Position numbers and translations under genes: made by a program. Shown here in pieces: positions 45,921 through 57,606 of a DNA stretch of 64,000 nucleotides (within the stretch, counting starts at the first letter, position 1; every line of letters starts with the position of its first letter). Under the pieces are notes generated by a model that saw only the letters and a list, made by a program, of their open reading frames with translations, was not told the origin of the DNA and made no database searches. Location of the stretch: NCBI GenBank assembly GCA_973895155.1, contig OZ316898.1:16802001-16866000 (forward strand), in the 5' to 3' direction. The DNA comes from Marsupella aquatica. Taxonomy: Eukaryota; Marchantiophyta.

Positions 45921-48168
45921 TGGTAGCAGTGCTCATTGCAAAAAATGAGATCTCAAGTCTTGGACAGGCACTCTGGCACCATCTAAGAGTGAGGTTGTAC
46001 TAAATGAATTCCCAACTGGCTATCTGACTTGGTGTCATCCCAAGTCATCCCAATTTGCGTAGGACCTGGAGCCAATGGGTTATACTAAATCACTAAATGA
46101 GTTGAGAAGGTACGATCTACCTAAACTAGTGCCATCCTAATTTGCACAACAGTTGGAGCCAGGGGTTCACATGTTTTCCAGGAACCATTGACCAGAACTA
46201 GTGTCCTCCAAGTGTGCATAGGACTGGTGCAAACATGGAGTAACTCATTCTCCTGTCTACATTTTAAAAACATAATTTAAAAACACATTTTAAAAACAAT
46301 ATATACTTTAAAGAGTCAGTGTTGACATGAGGATCGTACAATACTTTAAAGATTTACAATCCTTTGGGGTCTTGACGAGGAGCCCCAAATAAGTTATTAG
46401 TGGGGCCCAACATTTTAATATTACTTAGTAATTGGGCGAGACGGCATGGCACCAGTGTACTAACAATCCCTGCCACCAAAAACTGGATACCTTCCGGCCC
46501 AACTGGGAACTGTCTCCCGGTTGCTCTTTGGCATTGTGATATTCATACTGTGATTTGGGATCATTTCACTAGTTGACATTATTAGGTCCACTCGGTAAGT
46601 AATTCCAAAGTGTAGGGAAAATTGCATTGGGGTTGGCAATTTGGATGAAATTTACAATGGATGTTCATAGGCCAGAAAGAAGTAGAATTACATTGGAGAG
46701 TAAAGATCCATATAATTCCAAGCGGCAGAGAAACATGATTGAATGTAAGGCAACGGTCCAGATATCTTGACGAAACCTTGCCCTCACTTATGAACAATAA
46801 GGGGTTCTTGTCTGATGTCAGCGGTCAGTTCTATATGCCCTATTGAGGGGTCTAAACTATAGACTCTTATTAAGGTTCTAGACTCTTGCTGGAAAACCTA
46901 GTTAATTAGAACGCTTTGGGTCTTACTTTTAGATGCTCCTAGCTTGCCCTTTGCCATTTAGGTGATCAAAGATTTAGGTGATCAAAGACTGGTGTCCAGT
47001 TTTTCCAGCTTTAGTCTGTTGTGTACAAAAGGTTTTGTTGAACCTCGTTTTGGGATGGGGGTTTAGTGCAAAAGCTGATGAATCTTCAACTTGGTGAACC
47101 TTAATTGCCCCAATGAAGGCTGCTACCCTTGGGCTATCCTTCCCAGGACTACTATTGTCACTCAAACTCTGCACTTAATATATGGATCTACGCACTCTAG
47201 GTGGCAATTCTGAAGACACACACCCTCATGTTTCACCTTATGCACAATGGGTAGCACATGCTAACAAGAAACTCAATGGACAACTATAAACGACTCATCC
47301 AAAATATGATGTCGAGGTTTTCTACAACAAACTAGGCACACAAAAGTCATCACTCTTCCAGTGAACCTCTCAATCTTTGCTGCTCTTTCAAATATATATC
47401 ACAATATATATCACAGTGCCAAAAAGGCGAAAAAATGTCAAGCCGGAAAACATGATCTCACAGGCAACAAGACCCAAAAAGGGGTGGGACAAGGGGAAGA
47501 CCCCAAGCAGACCAATGATGGCCAACAAGCCCAAGAGTCCCCATACAAAGCTGTGAACTACACAAAACCCTGAACCCTTTCAACTCAACTGCAACCGACA
47601 TCGTGGAGACCCAGAGAATGAGTACCAGGACAAGCCAGGACGAGGGACTTGCTCGACGTCGGCCACCTTGGTCTGAACAGATTCCATTGCTGGCAAACCC
47701 ATCAATCTACAGTCCACAGATCGATATAAGCGAGCGAATCAGACATCACAGATTGTGCTGGATTCAATCACCGACGAATGTCAGTCCTTACCTGTCCACT
47801 CGTCATTCATCCCTGTAAAAACATTTTTCTGGTACTTCTTTCGTCAGAAGTGTAATGGCCGATCTGGATCGCTCAATTGGAGCCTGCAATGCTCCAAACC
47901 TCAATCACAAACAGTCGTCGATGGATGATCTGGGCAAGGAATATATTGATGTTCTTCTGGGTCATTTACTGTAGCAATTCTTAGGAATCTTTTGCCCATG
48001 CAACGCGTTACAGGTATAGCTTTGGGAGCTAGTCCTGTAAAGTAAACTTTCACGTTTGAAGGCATTTTTAAAAAACTCATTCAAGACCAGAAATCCAAGC
48101 TCCAATAGATTACACTGTTTGACAAGATGCTATAGCGCTCACCTACATGAATTCAGCCTACATGAATT
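45921..48168. other. No supported gene; weak primer-binding-site-like motif
   Basis: At 45921-45932 tggtagcagtgc resembles the initiator-tRNA primer site of LTR elements (10 of 12). No matching LTR pair was found. A 16-bp duplication (tttaggtgatcaaaga) is at 46960-46988, and a relative of the 38.2-kb repeat lies at 47020-47080. No gene. Confidence 0.3.
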
Positions 48169-48299
48169 AGTGTTACTTTGGACTCAAGAGTGTAAAATTG
48201 CGGAAAAACATAAAACTTGAAAATACACAAGAAGTAGTGTTACTTTGGACTCAAGATCACTTTCACCAAAATCAGTGTTGGTGTAACACTAATTTTGGT
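48169..48299. repeat. Duplicated 21-mer followed by a near-perfect hairpin
   Basis: The 21-base sequence beginning agtgttactttggactcaag occurs at 48169-48189 and 48236-48256. Right after it, accaaaatcagtgtt (48265-48279), a 5-base loop and aacactaattttggt (48285-48299) form a hairpin with 14 of 15 pairs. This may be the end of a small inverted-repeat element. Confidence 0.65.
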
Positions 48300-51200
48300 A
48301 GTAAGGCTAATACTTACATACTACTTATTACAATGAACACGGTAGTATGGAGGGACCATACTGAAACATGTTTTTAATGAAATCTTACATTTTCTTGGTA
48401 TCAGTTTTTTGATTGCCAAAAAGTGCTTTGTACATCACAGCCCCTAGGTCAGACCTTGTGGTCCCATTGAAGCAACATCTTTGGAAGAGCACTGGCCCAG
48501 ATATTCATCTATCATTAGAGAGAATTCACATACAGCACGGAGGGCAACATACTAAAGAAAGGTTGGCAAGCATTAGGAACAAGTTGATCCCAAGGGGCTA
48601 ACGATGCCTTAATTGGTGGCCAAGCCCACAACCACAAGTTCTCTGATTGCTAGGAAAGCTTTGATAATCTTCTATTCTGGGTTTCTAGTTTCATGTTTTT
48701 GGATGAACCAATTTGTAACAGCACAAGGCATATGAGAATTGGAAATGGGGATGATTTTTTTCAAAGCATATAGATGCGCAAAATTTGTTTGGCAACCAGA
48801 ATCAGCACATAAAGCTTTACAAAGTTGAAGTGTGTTGTAGTCAGAGGTACTAGCTTTATCAAACATTATAATATCGGGTAGAATGGCTGTTGTTTGTTTA
48901 TGAAATGTCATCTAGCTGGGCATTAAGAAATAGTGGCTGTTTGCTGATAAAGTGTTTTTTGTCACTGTTCAATGATCCAAAAGCCCAGGTGCCCTGCTCG
49001 CCTCGCCTTGCCATCCAAGCCTCTAATCTGCACTGCACAAGGCATAGGCATAGGCCTTGTACACACACTATACAATGTAATCTCATTCTTTCTTTCTCCT
49101 GGTCTCCTGGTCTGTTTATAAAATATTATGTTAAGGGGAAACCTCACTGCTCATTTGATTATGGTGACAGTTTTCCTCACCATGAGATGGATCTAAAGGG
49201 AGCACCTTGCACCTTTTCCACCCCAACCCTGACACTTTTCCCCCAGCACACACATTCCTTGAAATCCAATTGTGTGACCACCTCACCTATGCTTGACAAC
49301 ACTTCTGCTCAACATCACTTATTGTCAATAATAATATTGTGTAATGGACAGCGATTGGGCTAGTAACACAATTTGCATTCAATGAAACTCTCAGTTCAAG
49401 CTTTTGACAAGACACTCATATCTTTTCGTTCACCTTCAAAACCCACAAAAGCTGGTGGATCTCATCCATATTCTTTTACGACATTTTCAAAGAGGTGTGG
49501 CATTTATGGAAAGGTTTAATGAAGGAAAGATATATAAAACGTAACCACAATACAGATACAGGTGAATGCAACATAGTAATGGCAACTCTCACAACTCAAA
49601 AGGTGGTCTAGACTCCAAAAGTATCAAACATAGATTGGTAAGATCACTTGAAATTGACACAGGTATGCTAGGTTTAGAGATGGAGGGCAAGGTGCTTGGC
49701 AAGAGGTTGGGTGGGGGAAAAGCCAAAAGGCTCCACACTGAGTGGATTGTTGTATCATGTCGAGCATTAAGTCTGCACTTTCCCTTTTCTATTGATTTGG
49801 TACGAAAGAAACTCAAAAGTCGTGTCTGCACTTTTGGGGCATCCACGAGACTGGAACGGAGGCTCATGCAACAAGCAACAATCAGGGCAAAAGCCATTTC
49901 CAATAATTGGGCAGGATGGTTGGGAGGAGACAAACAGCAGCATGAAGCAGCAGCCTTCTTGCTTTTGAAGGTTCTTTCCACAACCATCCCACAACAGCAG
50001 AGACGACCAGCTTTCCGGATTGATAATGTATCGATACTGTAAGAAACGCACATATAAGCGAGTCCCTTTGGCTTTTGGCTGGGGCTAGGTTGCAATCTAC
50101 GCAAGGGAATTTCTATGTGAGGGGCTCGTGTTTTCTTTGCCTTGAAACATCCAATTGAATTCTGGCTCGTGCTTGCTTTGTATCAATGAATTGGGACTCG
50201 GAAACAGATTGTCAAGATGGAATTCATTATAAAGTAGATCTAGAGTACACCTTGGTGGTTTTTGCTATATTATATTTCTGCGTAGGTGTGGTTACTTCAG
50301 CGGCAGCCCCACAAGTTGTCACGACAAGTTGGCGTTGTAAAATGGATTGTCAGAAGAGTGGGGACCAATATAAATGAACCGAAGAAATCATTCCTGAAAT
50401 ATACAAATTAGTCTTACGAGGACCCTCGTGGGTTGCCAATAATTGTATTGAAGCATCTCGACCAGGATAGCATCAACGCCATGAACACGTCAGGATAGCC
50501 AGGATAGCCATGGTGTACTCCCTCCTTTTTAATGTTTATTGAAAGTTTATTTCCAAGACAAAAGAAAAGCCGATCTCCTGTGGCCGCACGCGTGGTACTT
50601 GACCCTCAATTGTATACCGTCGGATATTGGGCCACAGCACTCTTGATTACATTCAGTCCTTCAACCATGCAATGAGAGCTTGAGAAGGTATTATGTGTTC
50701 CAAGGTTTTGGTCATTAGACTCAACCAACCTATCTTATGCACGATAATGAGACACGATGGCAGAATGAAACTAAAAGGTGACAGCAAGTCAGAGAATGGA
50801 GCCCTCGAGCAGCAAACCTAGGTTGGCTTGTTAATGAATGTTTATTAGATTGTTTGCTCCAGACTGTCAAGAGGAGAATTTTCCGAATCCCTGTCCTCGG
50901 ATGCTAAGCTGGGTTGGGTTGGAATTCTTCCAGACTACAGAAATGCAGAGTTTTTATGTCAAGCGGATAAAGGTTTGAATACCGGCTCCCGAACACTACC
51001 TAGTTCTGGGTGCCAATTCATCGTAGTCAGCTACTGTGGAATTATCATCGATCAACTCTGCCATCTTCTCTGCCAAGAGACACCGAGAATATATCCTCGC
51101 CTATGCTGATGGGGATTGGGTAGCGTGCGTACTTCAGTAATAAGTGCTGCTGAAGAATAGACCGATCCTGAAAGTGAATTTTTGCCCAAGGAAAGACACA

Positions 51201-52884
51201 GGACGGGATTCATGTGGTAGCTCCGACCCAAACTACAGGTCTGGAAAGTTATTTTAGTCGATTCAGTCAACGAAAGATTGAAGACAGGAATGCCATGCGT
51301 TCCTGGTCCTTTGATCCTGAGGTCGGGTCGCGTATGACTAAGGTTGTAATTAATCAGAGACAGACATATTTGATGAACTTGCGTACTGTGGCACGCCTGT
51401 AAAGTGCTGAGAGAGGGAATGGAATCCCTGTCCTCCAATGCACTCGATATTTATGTTCGTCATTAATCTCCTTGTTGAACAGGTTTGTTGATCTATGGCG
51501 CAACAGTGCCAACAGATATCGATACACATGCCAAAGACTCCCATGTTGGACTTGGGCTGTGTGGGTTGGTCAAGATTTAATGTCTTCTGAATGAATAACA
51601 GCTCTCCCAAAAGAGAAGTCGAGCTGTCTTCTGAATGAATTAAGAGCTATCCCAAAAGATGAGTCGAGCCCAGACCCCAAGGCTCCAATGCCCAAGTACA
51701 TTGCAATGAGAATACCTTATTACAGCGGATTTCGATAATCAATGAACCCAGACAACCCTAAACCCTAAACCTCCATCTTAGCAAACTAACGAAGCTCACA
51801 GGGGGACACGATCTGCTGTAGGAGCAACCCACGAGACAGTACAAGAAATTCCATCGATGGCGGGAAGGGTAATGAAATGCCCCCACCACAAGAGTCTACA
51901 GTGGATTCGAGGATCCAATGTTGTACTGGAGTAGAGCAGGTCTCTGATTCTGTCACGCCCTACTCACGACCCTCTGTGCTCGTGTAGTGCAGCAGTGCTT
52001 TACCGTCCCTACCTTTTTATGTCATTGTTCTCTCGGGACTCGAGTCTCGTTCGCGTTAATATGACTGCGCTCTGTCATTGGTGTTTCCTCTTCTCTTCAT
52101 GTGTTTCCCGCAAGCTATGCAGATTCTATCAGCATAGATGGTAGGTACCCAAGTAACATGGGTCTACAAAAACTTCCACAACGTCGTGCTGCTGAAAAGC
52201 TTCGTGGCTTACAGTCAAAACGATTCGATGGATCAATGTCGACCGAGAGTTGACTCACAGGTGCAGGCTGTCAAACTACCGAGCCAGCATGTGAAAGCAA
52301 TCATCAACAATTAGTCGCAGCATGACAACTGTCTAGGCTCAGCTCGCGCAAACTAGACCGCCGATAACAGGTTTACAAAATCTCTCACTCAAGTATTCAT
52401 CTCGGGTCCGAACACTTTGACATAATTATTATGAGAACCAGAAAAGTCCGTTTGGTTCGCTCTGGGTGATCCAAAGCAAAAACCCCAGAAGCAACGACCA
52501 AATTGACTATGTCAACTGCAAACAGTATACTGCAACGGGTCAATATTTCTCTCGAACGTTTTACCCTATGGATCTTGAGGTTCCACCAAACCTGGATGGA
52601 CCACCAACTGTGTGACACCAAAAATGTGCCTATGCAACCATCGATACAAAAGAAAAAGTACTATCTTAATTCAAAATTATGTTGAAGACTGTTGATCCAT
52701 CCGTCAATAAATAGTGGTTCATGTTGCACTTTTTGGCTCTGCTTCTTTGCCGAACATGGTGGTCATTCAGGCTTTATTAGTTGAGAAGTGACGGGAAATC
52801 TACCGTACCAAAACAATAGGGAGTCTCAAAAGCATTTTTTTGGTCAGGGGTGATTGAATTTGGCCATAAATAAATGGCTGCCAC
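48300..52884. other. No supported gene
   Basis: The longest frames (49566-50042 plus, 49589-50104 minus) overlap on opposite strands and show no domain. Two telomere-type CCCTAAA repeats are at 51756-51773. Everything else is unassigned. Confidence 0.35.
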
Positions 52885-53020
52885 TTTTTACACAGGATTG
52901 TATAAAAGTTTCTCTTTTCATTTTTTTCACACGTTCTATAGGGACTTGTGACTGACACTTTCTACACAGGATTGTATAAAGGTTTTTCTTAATTTTTCCA
53001 CTCCTATAGGTGACTTAGGG
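52885..53020. repeat. Tandem duplication, about 68 bp x 2
   Basis: Both copies contain acacaggattgtataaa, a T-rich stretch and ctatagg(g/t)gactt. The first starts near 52890 and the second near 52955. Confidence 0.75.
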
Positions 53021-54140
53021 TCCTTGAAATATGGTCATTCTTTAAGTCAAGATTAGTACGTACCCCCTACTTAGGTATGCTTTAATACTTACCAAGAAGA
53101 CAAGATATGCTTCCTGTTTTGGTTACTTATTAATTTTAGAAATAACTAGACTCCATGGATATTCTTTGAATATTAATATAAATGATCATAAAAATAACCA
53201 TCCATGGTCATCATTTTGAAATTTATCATTTGTCTTTCCATCCACATAAATTTTGTTGGGGCCCTAGAGTCACTGTCTAGACTAGGAGGCCTAGACCCCA
53301 ACTCCAGCTTATGGGCATTATTTATTAGTAAGACGAAGATGATCATACACTACAAAGTCAATGTTTTGAATCAAATGCTCATAACATTCCCAAATTTGCA
53401 TCACAACATTATTTCCAATTCATGAGTACTCATTAATATTATGTAAACCAGATTATTTATTGCACAAGCCTGGATTTACACTACAGTAATAACTGTTGTT
53501 GCCATTGATTTTTCAGTTAATTAAATGCTGCCAAAATTCTTCCCTTCTCTCAGTTCTCTGGCTCCTGGTGAAATGATACAAAGAAAAATAAATGACCTCC
53601 CATCCCGCCTCCCATGGTGCACACCATCACTGTTAGAAATCAACATTTGATTTCATTCATCAATAAGAAATCCAATGACATACATCTTTTCTTGTGACTG
53701 TTATGTACGTCATTCACCATCCTCCTTGTTAGCCAAGGATAAATCAAATGAGTCAATTAATAATATCTAGACTTAGTCTATAAAGTAATAAATAATCTAT
53801 AAAGTAACACTTTTACTTTGTACTCAGGGAGATAAAATATTTACAAAATATTACTTGTTTGCCCTCACTCTTTTTTAGTTAGTTTTTAGTTCATTTTTAT
53901 TTTTCTTAAGTTTTTGCCACTCCTGGGTATGATAGTTTTTGCTGGCGTCACAAGGAGCAGGAATGGTCGTGTTCATTGTTGCAGCAATTATCATTGTTTG
54001 TGCTTGTGGTGAAAACCATTGATGTGGTGCCTCTTAGGTTTGAGACTCCCTACTAGTTCTTGTTTGGTACCTTTATAGAAGTTGTAGTAATGTGGAGCCC
54101 CTGCTATCAAGACTAGTAGACTCTAGGAAAACTACACGAT
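53021..54140. other. AT-rich intergenic DNA
   Basis: No ORF with family features. A short duplication (ctataaagtaa) is at 53780-53806. Nothing else recognised. Confidence 0.35.
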
Positions 54141-54510
54141 TGGACCGTGCGGTCAACCCTGGATGGTCGACCGAGAAACCACGAAGATTATCCGGGAGAA
54201 ACCGCGAAAAGCGACTGCTATTGTCAAAATTGTGATTTGAAGACAATATGCATTATGTCTTCGGATTCAAAATTTGACCGATCGCGTGGTAGTCATTAGG
54301 TTTGCTTGATGGGTTTTTTTGTGATTGTTGGACCGTGTGGGAGGCCACCCCTGCATGGTCGAAGAAACATGTGAAACTGCGGAGATGATGTGGGAGAACT
54401 GCAAAAAACTGTTGCCGCTACCCAAACCGTGACTTGAATTCAATATGGATTATGTCTTCAAGTTCAAATTTTTACCGTATTGCGGGGTAGTCATTAGGTA
54501 TGTTTTTCAC
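54141..54510. repeat. Tandem duplication, about 187 bp x 2
   Basis: Copies start near 54142 and 54329 with attggaccgtg. They keep the order tggtcga, gaaac, gggagaa, tgacttgaa/tgatttgaa, aatatg-attatgtcttc, ttcaaa, accg and ggtagtcattagg. A weaker partial relative (ccattgtgtcttcag) is at 54780-54830. Non-coding. Confidence 0.8.
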
Positions 54511-56090
54511 ACATTGCACATGGGTTTCTCACAATATTTTCATGTGCGACTGTCAGCGTCAGTACAGGGTACCTCCAAATGTCCACAAAGAATATTCAAG
54601 TTCAATGTTCAGAATTTGCCCATTGCTGGGACAACAAAAATAAGCAAATGATCGACAAATGCGCTCAAAAATTGGTGATACTCCCCTATGCAATGCATAC
54701 AAACAATTTCAAAAGAAGACAGACCCGAAGGTGTCATGGTACACCCTAAACCCTAAACCTTGAAACACAGGAAGGCATAATCCATTGTGTCTTCAGACAT
54801 TAACCCATCGAATCTTGTGGTACTGGTATTGTTGCCCGTTTCGATGAACAGCGATAGACTACGGCGACCCGCGTGGTAGACTAGGCGCTATAGACTGCAA
54901 CAACAAGTGTGGTGGACTGGGCTTGGGAGCACATTGCACTACGAGGCAATGAGTGTGGTTAACAGTACGTAGTAGGCACCGCACAAGGACAGGTGTATGC
55001 ACCACACAAGAAGAGGTGTATTGGTCATTAAGAGGGGTCTCACTTGGTAAAAACATTACCTAGGGGCCCATCAGGTAAGAAAGGTTCACCGGGGGGCCTA
55101 TCAAGCATATATCTCAACTAGCATTGTATCCAGTATTGTGCTTTGCTCTTGTGACCTCTATAGTCTCATTTGGATTCCACACTGTTTAGTCACTACAGTG
55201 AATTGAGTCACTTGTAAACGTTTTAAGGCCATGAGAAAGTCTTACTAACATTTTTAAACAGTAATTGCAAGTGCTTCAAATCATTGTTTATGGTAACACT
55301 CATTATGTAAATTACCTCACATTATTTGTGGGGCCATGATTGATACCAACTTTGTTGCATGAAAGCATGAATCTTGCTGCAAGGTGTATTGACACTATTT
55401 GGGTGTCAAAAAGAGAGTGTGTTGAGAATGTTATGGGAAACATGAACTTTTGGATAGTGACAATCACAAAGAATTCCTTAAATCAAGAGTCTTGCTAAAC
55501 CATTAAATTCACATTAATCATTCAATTATAACATTTTCTGTTGTGTGTTTTCACAGGCATCATTGATTTTAATGTTATTTTTTTAAAGCAAAGACTCTAC
55601 TTGCAATGGCATGAACATTGAACTACCAAGTGATCAACACATAGAGATAAGTGCTTCCCCGTCGATGAGGCTACATCCACAAGACTCGCCACAAGAACAC
55701 ACAAATCTATTCTGCACCCATCAGCCATACCAAGTTTAGGCAGCACAAGCTCTCTCTATCTCTCAAGTGGTTTTGTAACAATGAGCTTGACTTCCTCCTC
55801 CACAAGCAAACACTGCTTTGGTATATAGGATGCAACATGGCTAACATAACCAAGTTTGCAACTATGGTTAACCCTAACTACAAATACAATCGTAACTCTA
55901 AACTTAAGAGTAAATGCCTAGCAGTTTATCGTTTCATTCTTTGTGTTATTTGAGCTCCAAAGCTTCTGTACTGACATATTAGTGTTCCTTGCACTTACTA
56001 TGCCAAACAGTGTAATTATGGAGTTTTGCAAATATTTTCACTCAGGCGGCTTTAATTGTCTTCATGCCCTACTTGCTGGGTGCTGTCATC
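54511..56090. other. No supported gene
   Basis: Contains two CCCTAAA telomere-type repeats (54743-54758) and AT-rich intergenic DNA up to the TIR element copy at 56099. Confidence 0.35.
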
Positions 56091-56098
56091 TTAGTGTG

Positions 56099-56279
56099 GA
56101 GGTATTTGCTTGATCGACCCCCAAAATGAGACTTGTTACTTGATCGACCCCTTGAGGTCTATGAACGGCCCAGATCTGAGATCAAAAGGTCCATCAATAG
56201 TCCAGATTGGGGAAAAGTATTGAGGGGGTTCATTAAGCAAACATTTTCCAGAGGGGGGTCTACTAAGCATATCCCTCTC
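56099..56279. mobile_element. 181-bp TIR element, copy B, with 8-bp imperfect target duplication
   Basis: About 90 percent identical by eye to copy A at 38700-38879, including both ends and the two internal tgatcgacccc words. It is flanked by ttagtgtg (56091-56098) and ttagtttg (56280-56287), 7 of 8 matching. The flanking sequences of the two copies are unrelated, so this is transposition and not segmental duplication. Confidence 0.75.
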
Positions 56280-56287
56280 TTAGTTTG

Positions 56288-57571
56288 TGCAAAATTGTAT
56301 CATTAATAACGTTGTATTCCTGATTTACAAGTAAATTGGTATGCTTTTGAAACAAAGTGAAGCCCGGATGGACCACTTCGTTGGATATAGTGCTCCCGTG
56401 GACCACATTTTCGTTGTCTGTGGGATTTTGGGCTTATAACTTGATGATTATGATTTTTAAAATAATTTTTGAGTCATATTCATAGTATTTCATAATCATC
56501 AAGTCATAATCATAGTATTTCATAATTTACACAATCAAAATTTCATACAAAACCCTAGTAGTTCATAATCATCAAGTTATAATCATAGTATTTCATAACC
56601 CTAGTATTTCATATTTACACAATGAAAATTTATGAAATGATCATACAAAAACCCTAGTATTTCATATTTACACAATGAAAATTAATCTAACAAAATTGAC
56701 CTGGCTGCATTCCATGATGAATTCAACCAAAAACAAAAAATTCCCTACACTTCCATCAAAGTCACAGATTAATTGTAATGATTTAAAAAATATTTAAATT
56801 TATGAAAGTCAAGTCATTACAATTAAACACAAATTCTGGGAAATATGGTCCATAGGGGTTTCAAAAGACCAAGGTGTGGTCCATGGGAATATAATTTCCG
56901 TTGTGAAACGTTAAATTTTTTTTGGAACACTGACTGTCTGTATGCATTGGTTTTCTAAAAAGTAAAGGAAAAGAGGGGAAATGTATTCTGGCCTTGCATT
57001 ACTTTACTAAATAAAAATGTAATCAATATGTGGCGAACTGGGATCTCACCACGGTAAGGTACTTCATTGGTACATCACTTGTCAGTGGGTAGTAATGGCT
57101 GCAGATTTATTTTTAATCAAAAACAAATTAGAAACGTGCTGTCAATTCCCTAGCTTCTCGCTTTTCTTCTTGCCTTGAAAATCCAACTTTACTCCACAAA
57201 GGTGAACATTTCCCTGGTTTCTTCCTCCTCCTAGATGCTTCTAGCGAGCTGCCAGTCTGTTCAGGATTGAATGATTCTCTCTGCTCAGCTCACTCAGCTA
57301 ATACGATACGGTATCTGTTATTCATTTGTCGCCTCCCTGTGAATGAATGATAACCTCCTTGGCCATGATAGTCCAGCAAGCATCAGCCTGTTTCGTTGAT
57401 TCTTCTACATGCACGGACAGAGCTCAACCAGAAACCTGTACTATGTTTGGCTAGATCATTTCGTCAAAGGTCCCCGAGTCCAAACTCCAGAGTGCCGTGT
57501 TTCGGTGATTATTCAACCTGTAATCCATTACCTTGCGGAAGATCCATGGAGCAATGACTGGATTGGACATT
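56288..57571. other. AT-rich DNA with short tandem words at 56430-56690
   Basis: The words cataatcatcaagt, aatcatagtatttcata and atttacacaatgaaaatt are each repeated two to four times between 56430 and 56690, giving an irregular AT-rich tandem region. No gene. Confidence 0.5.
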
Positions 57572-57606
57572 TGGACTGGACTGGACTGGACTGGACTGGA
57601 CTGGAC
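57572..57606. repeat. Pentanucleotide microsatellite (TGGAC) x 7
   Basis: Seven exact TGGAC units in a row. Isolated; no coding role seen. Confidence 0.95.

Noticed and set aside
49566-50104. 158- and 171-residue frames on opposite strands
   Set aside because: They overlap each other, show no domain and have no supporting splice or repeat context.
50930-51010. tRNA T-arm-like 'ggtttgaataccggctccc'
   Set aside because: No acceptor stem or anticodon arm could be paired around it.
51756-51773. Telomere end
   Set aside because: Only two to three CCCTAAA units; an interstitial telobox-type motif, not a chromosome end.
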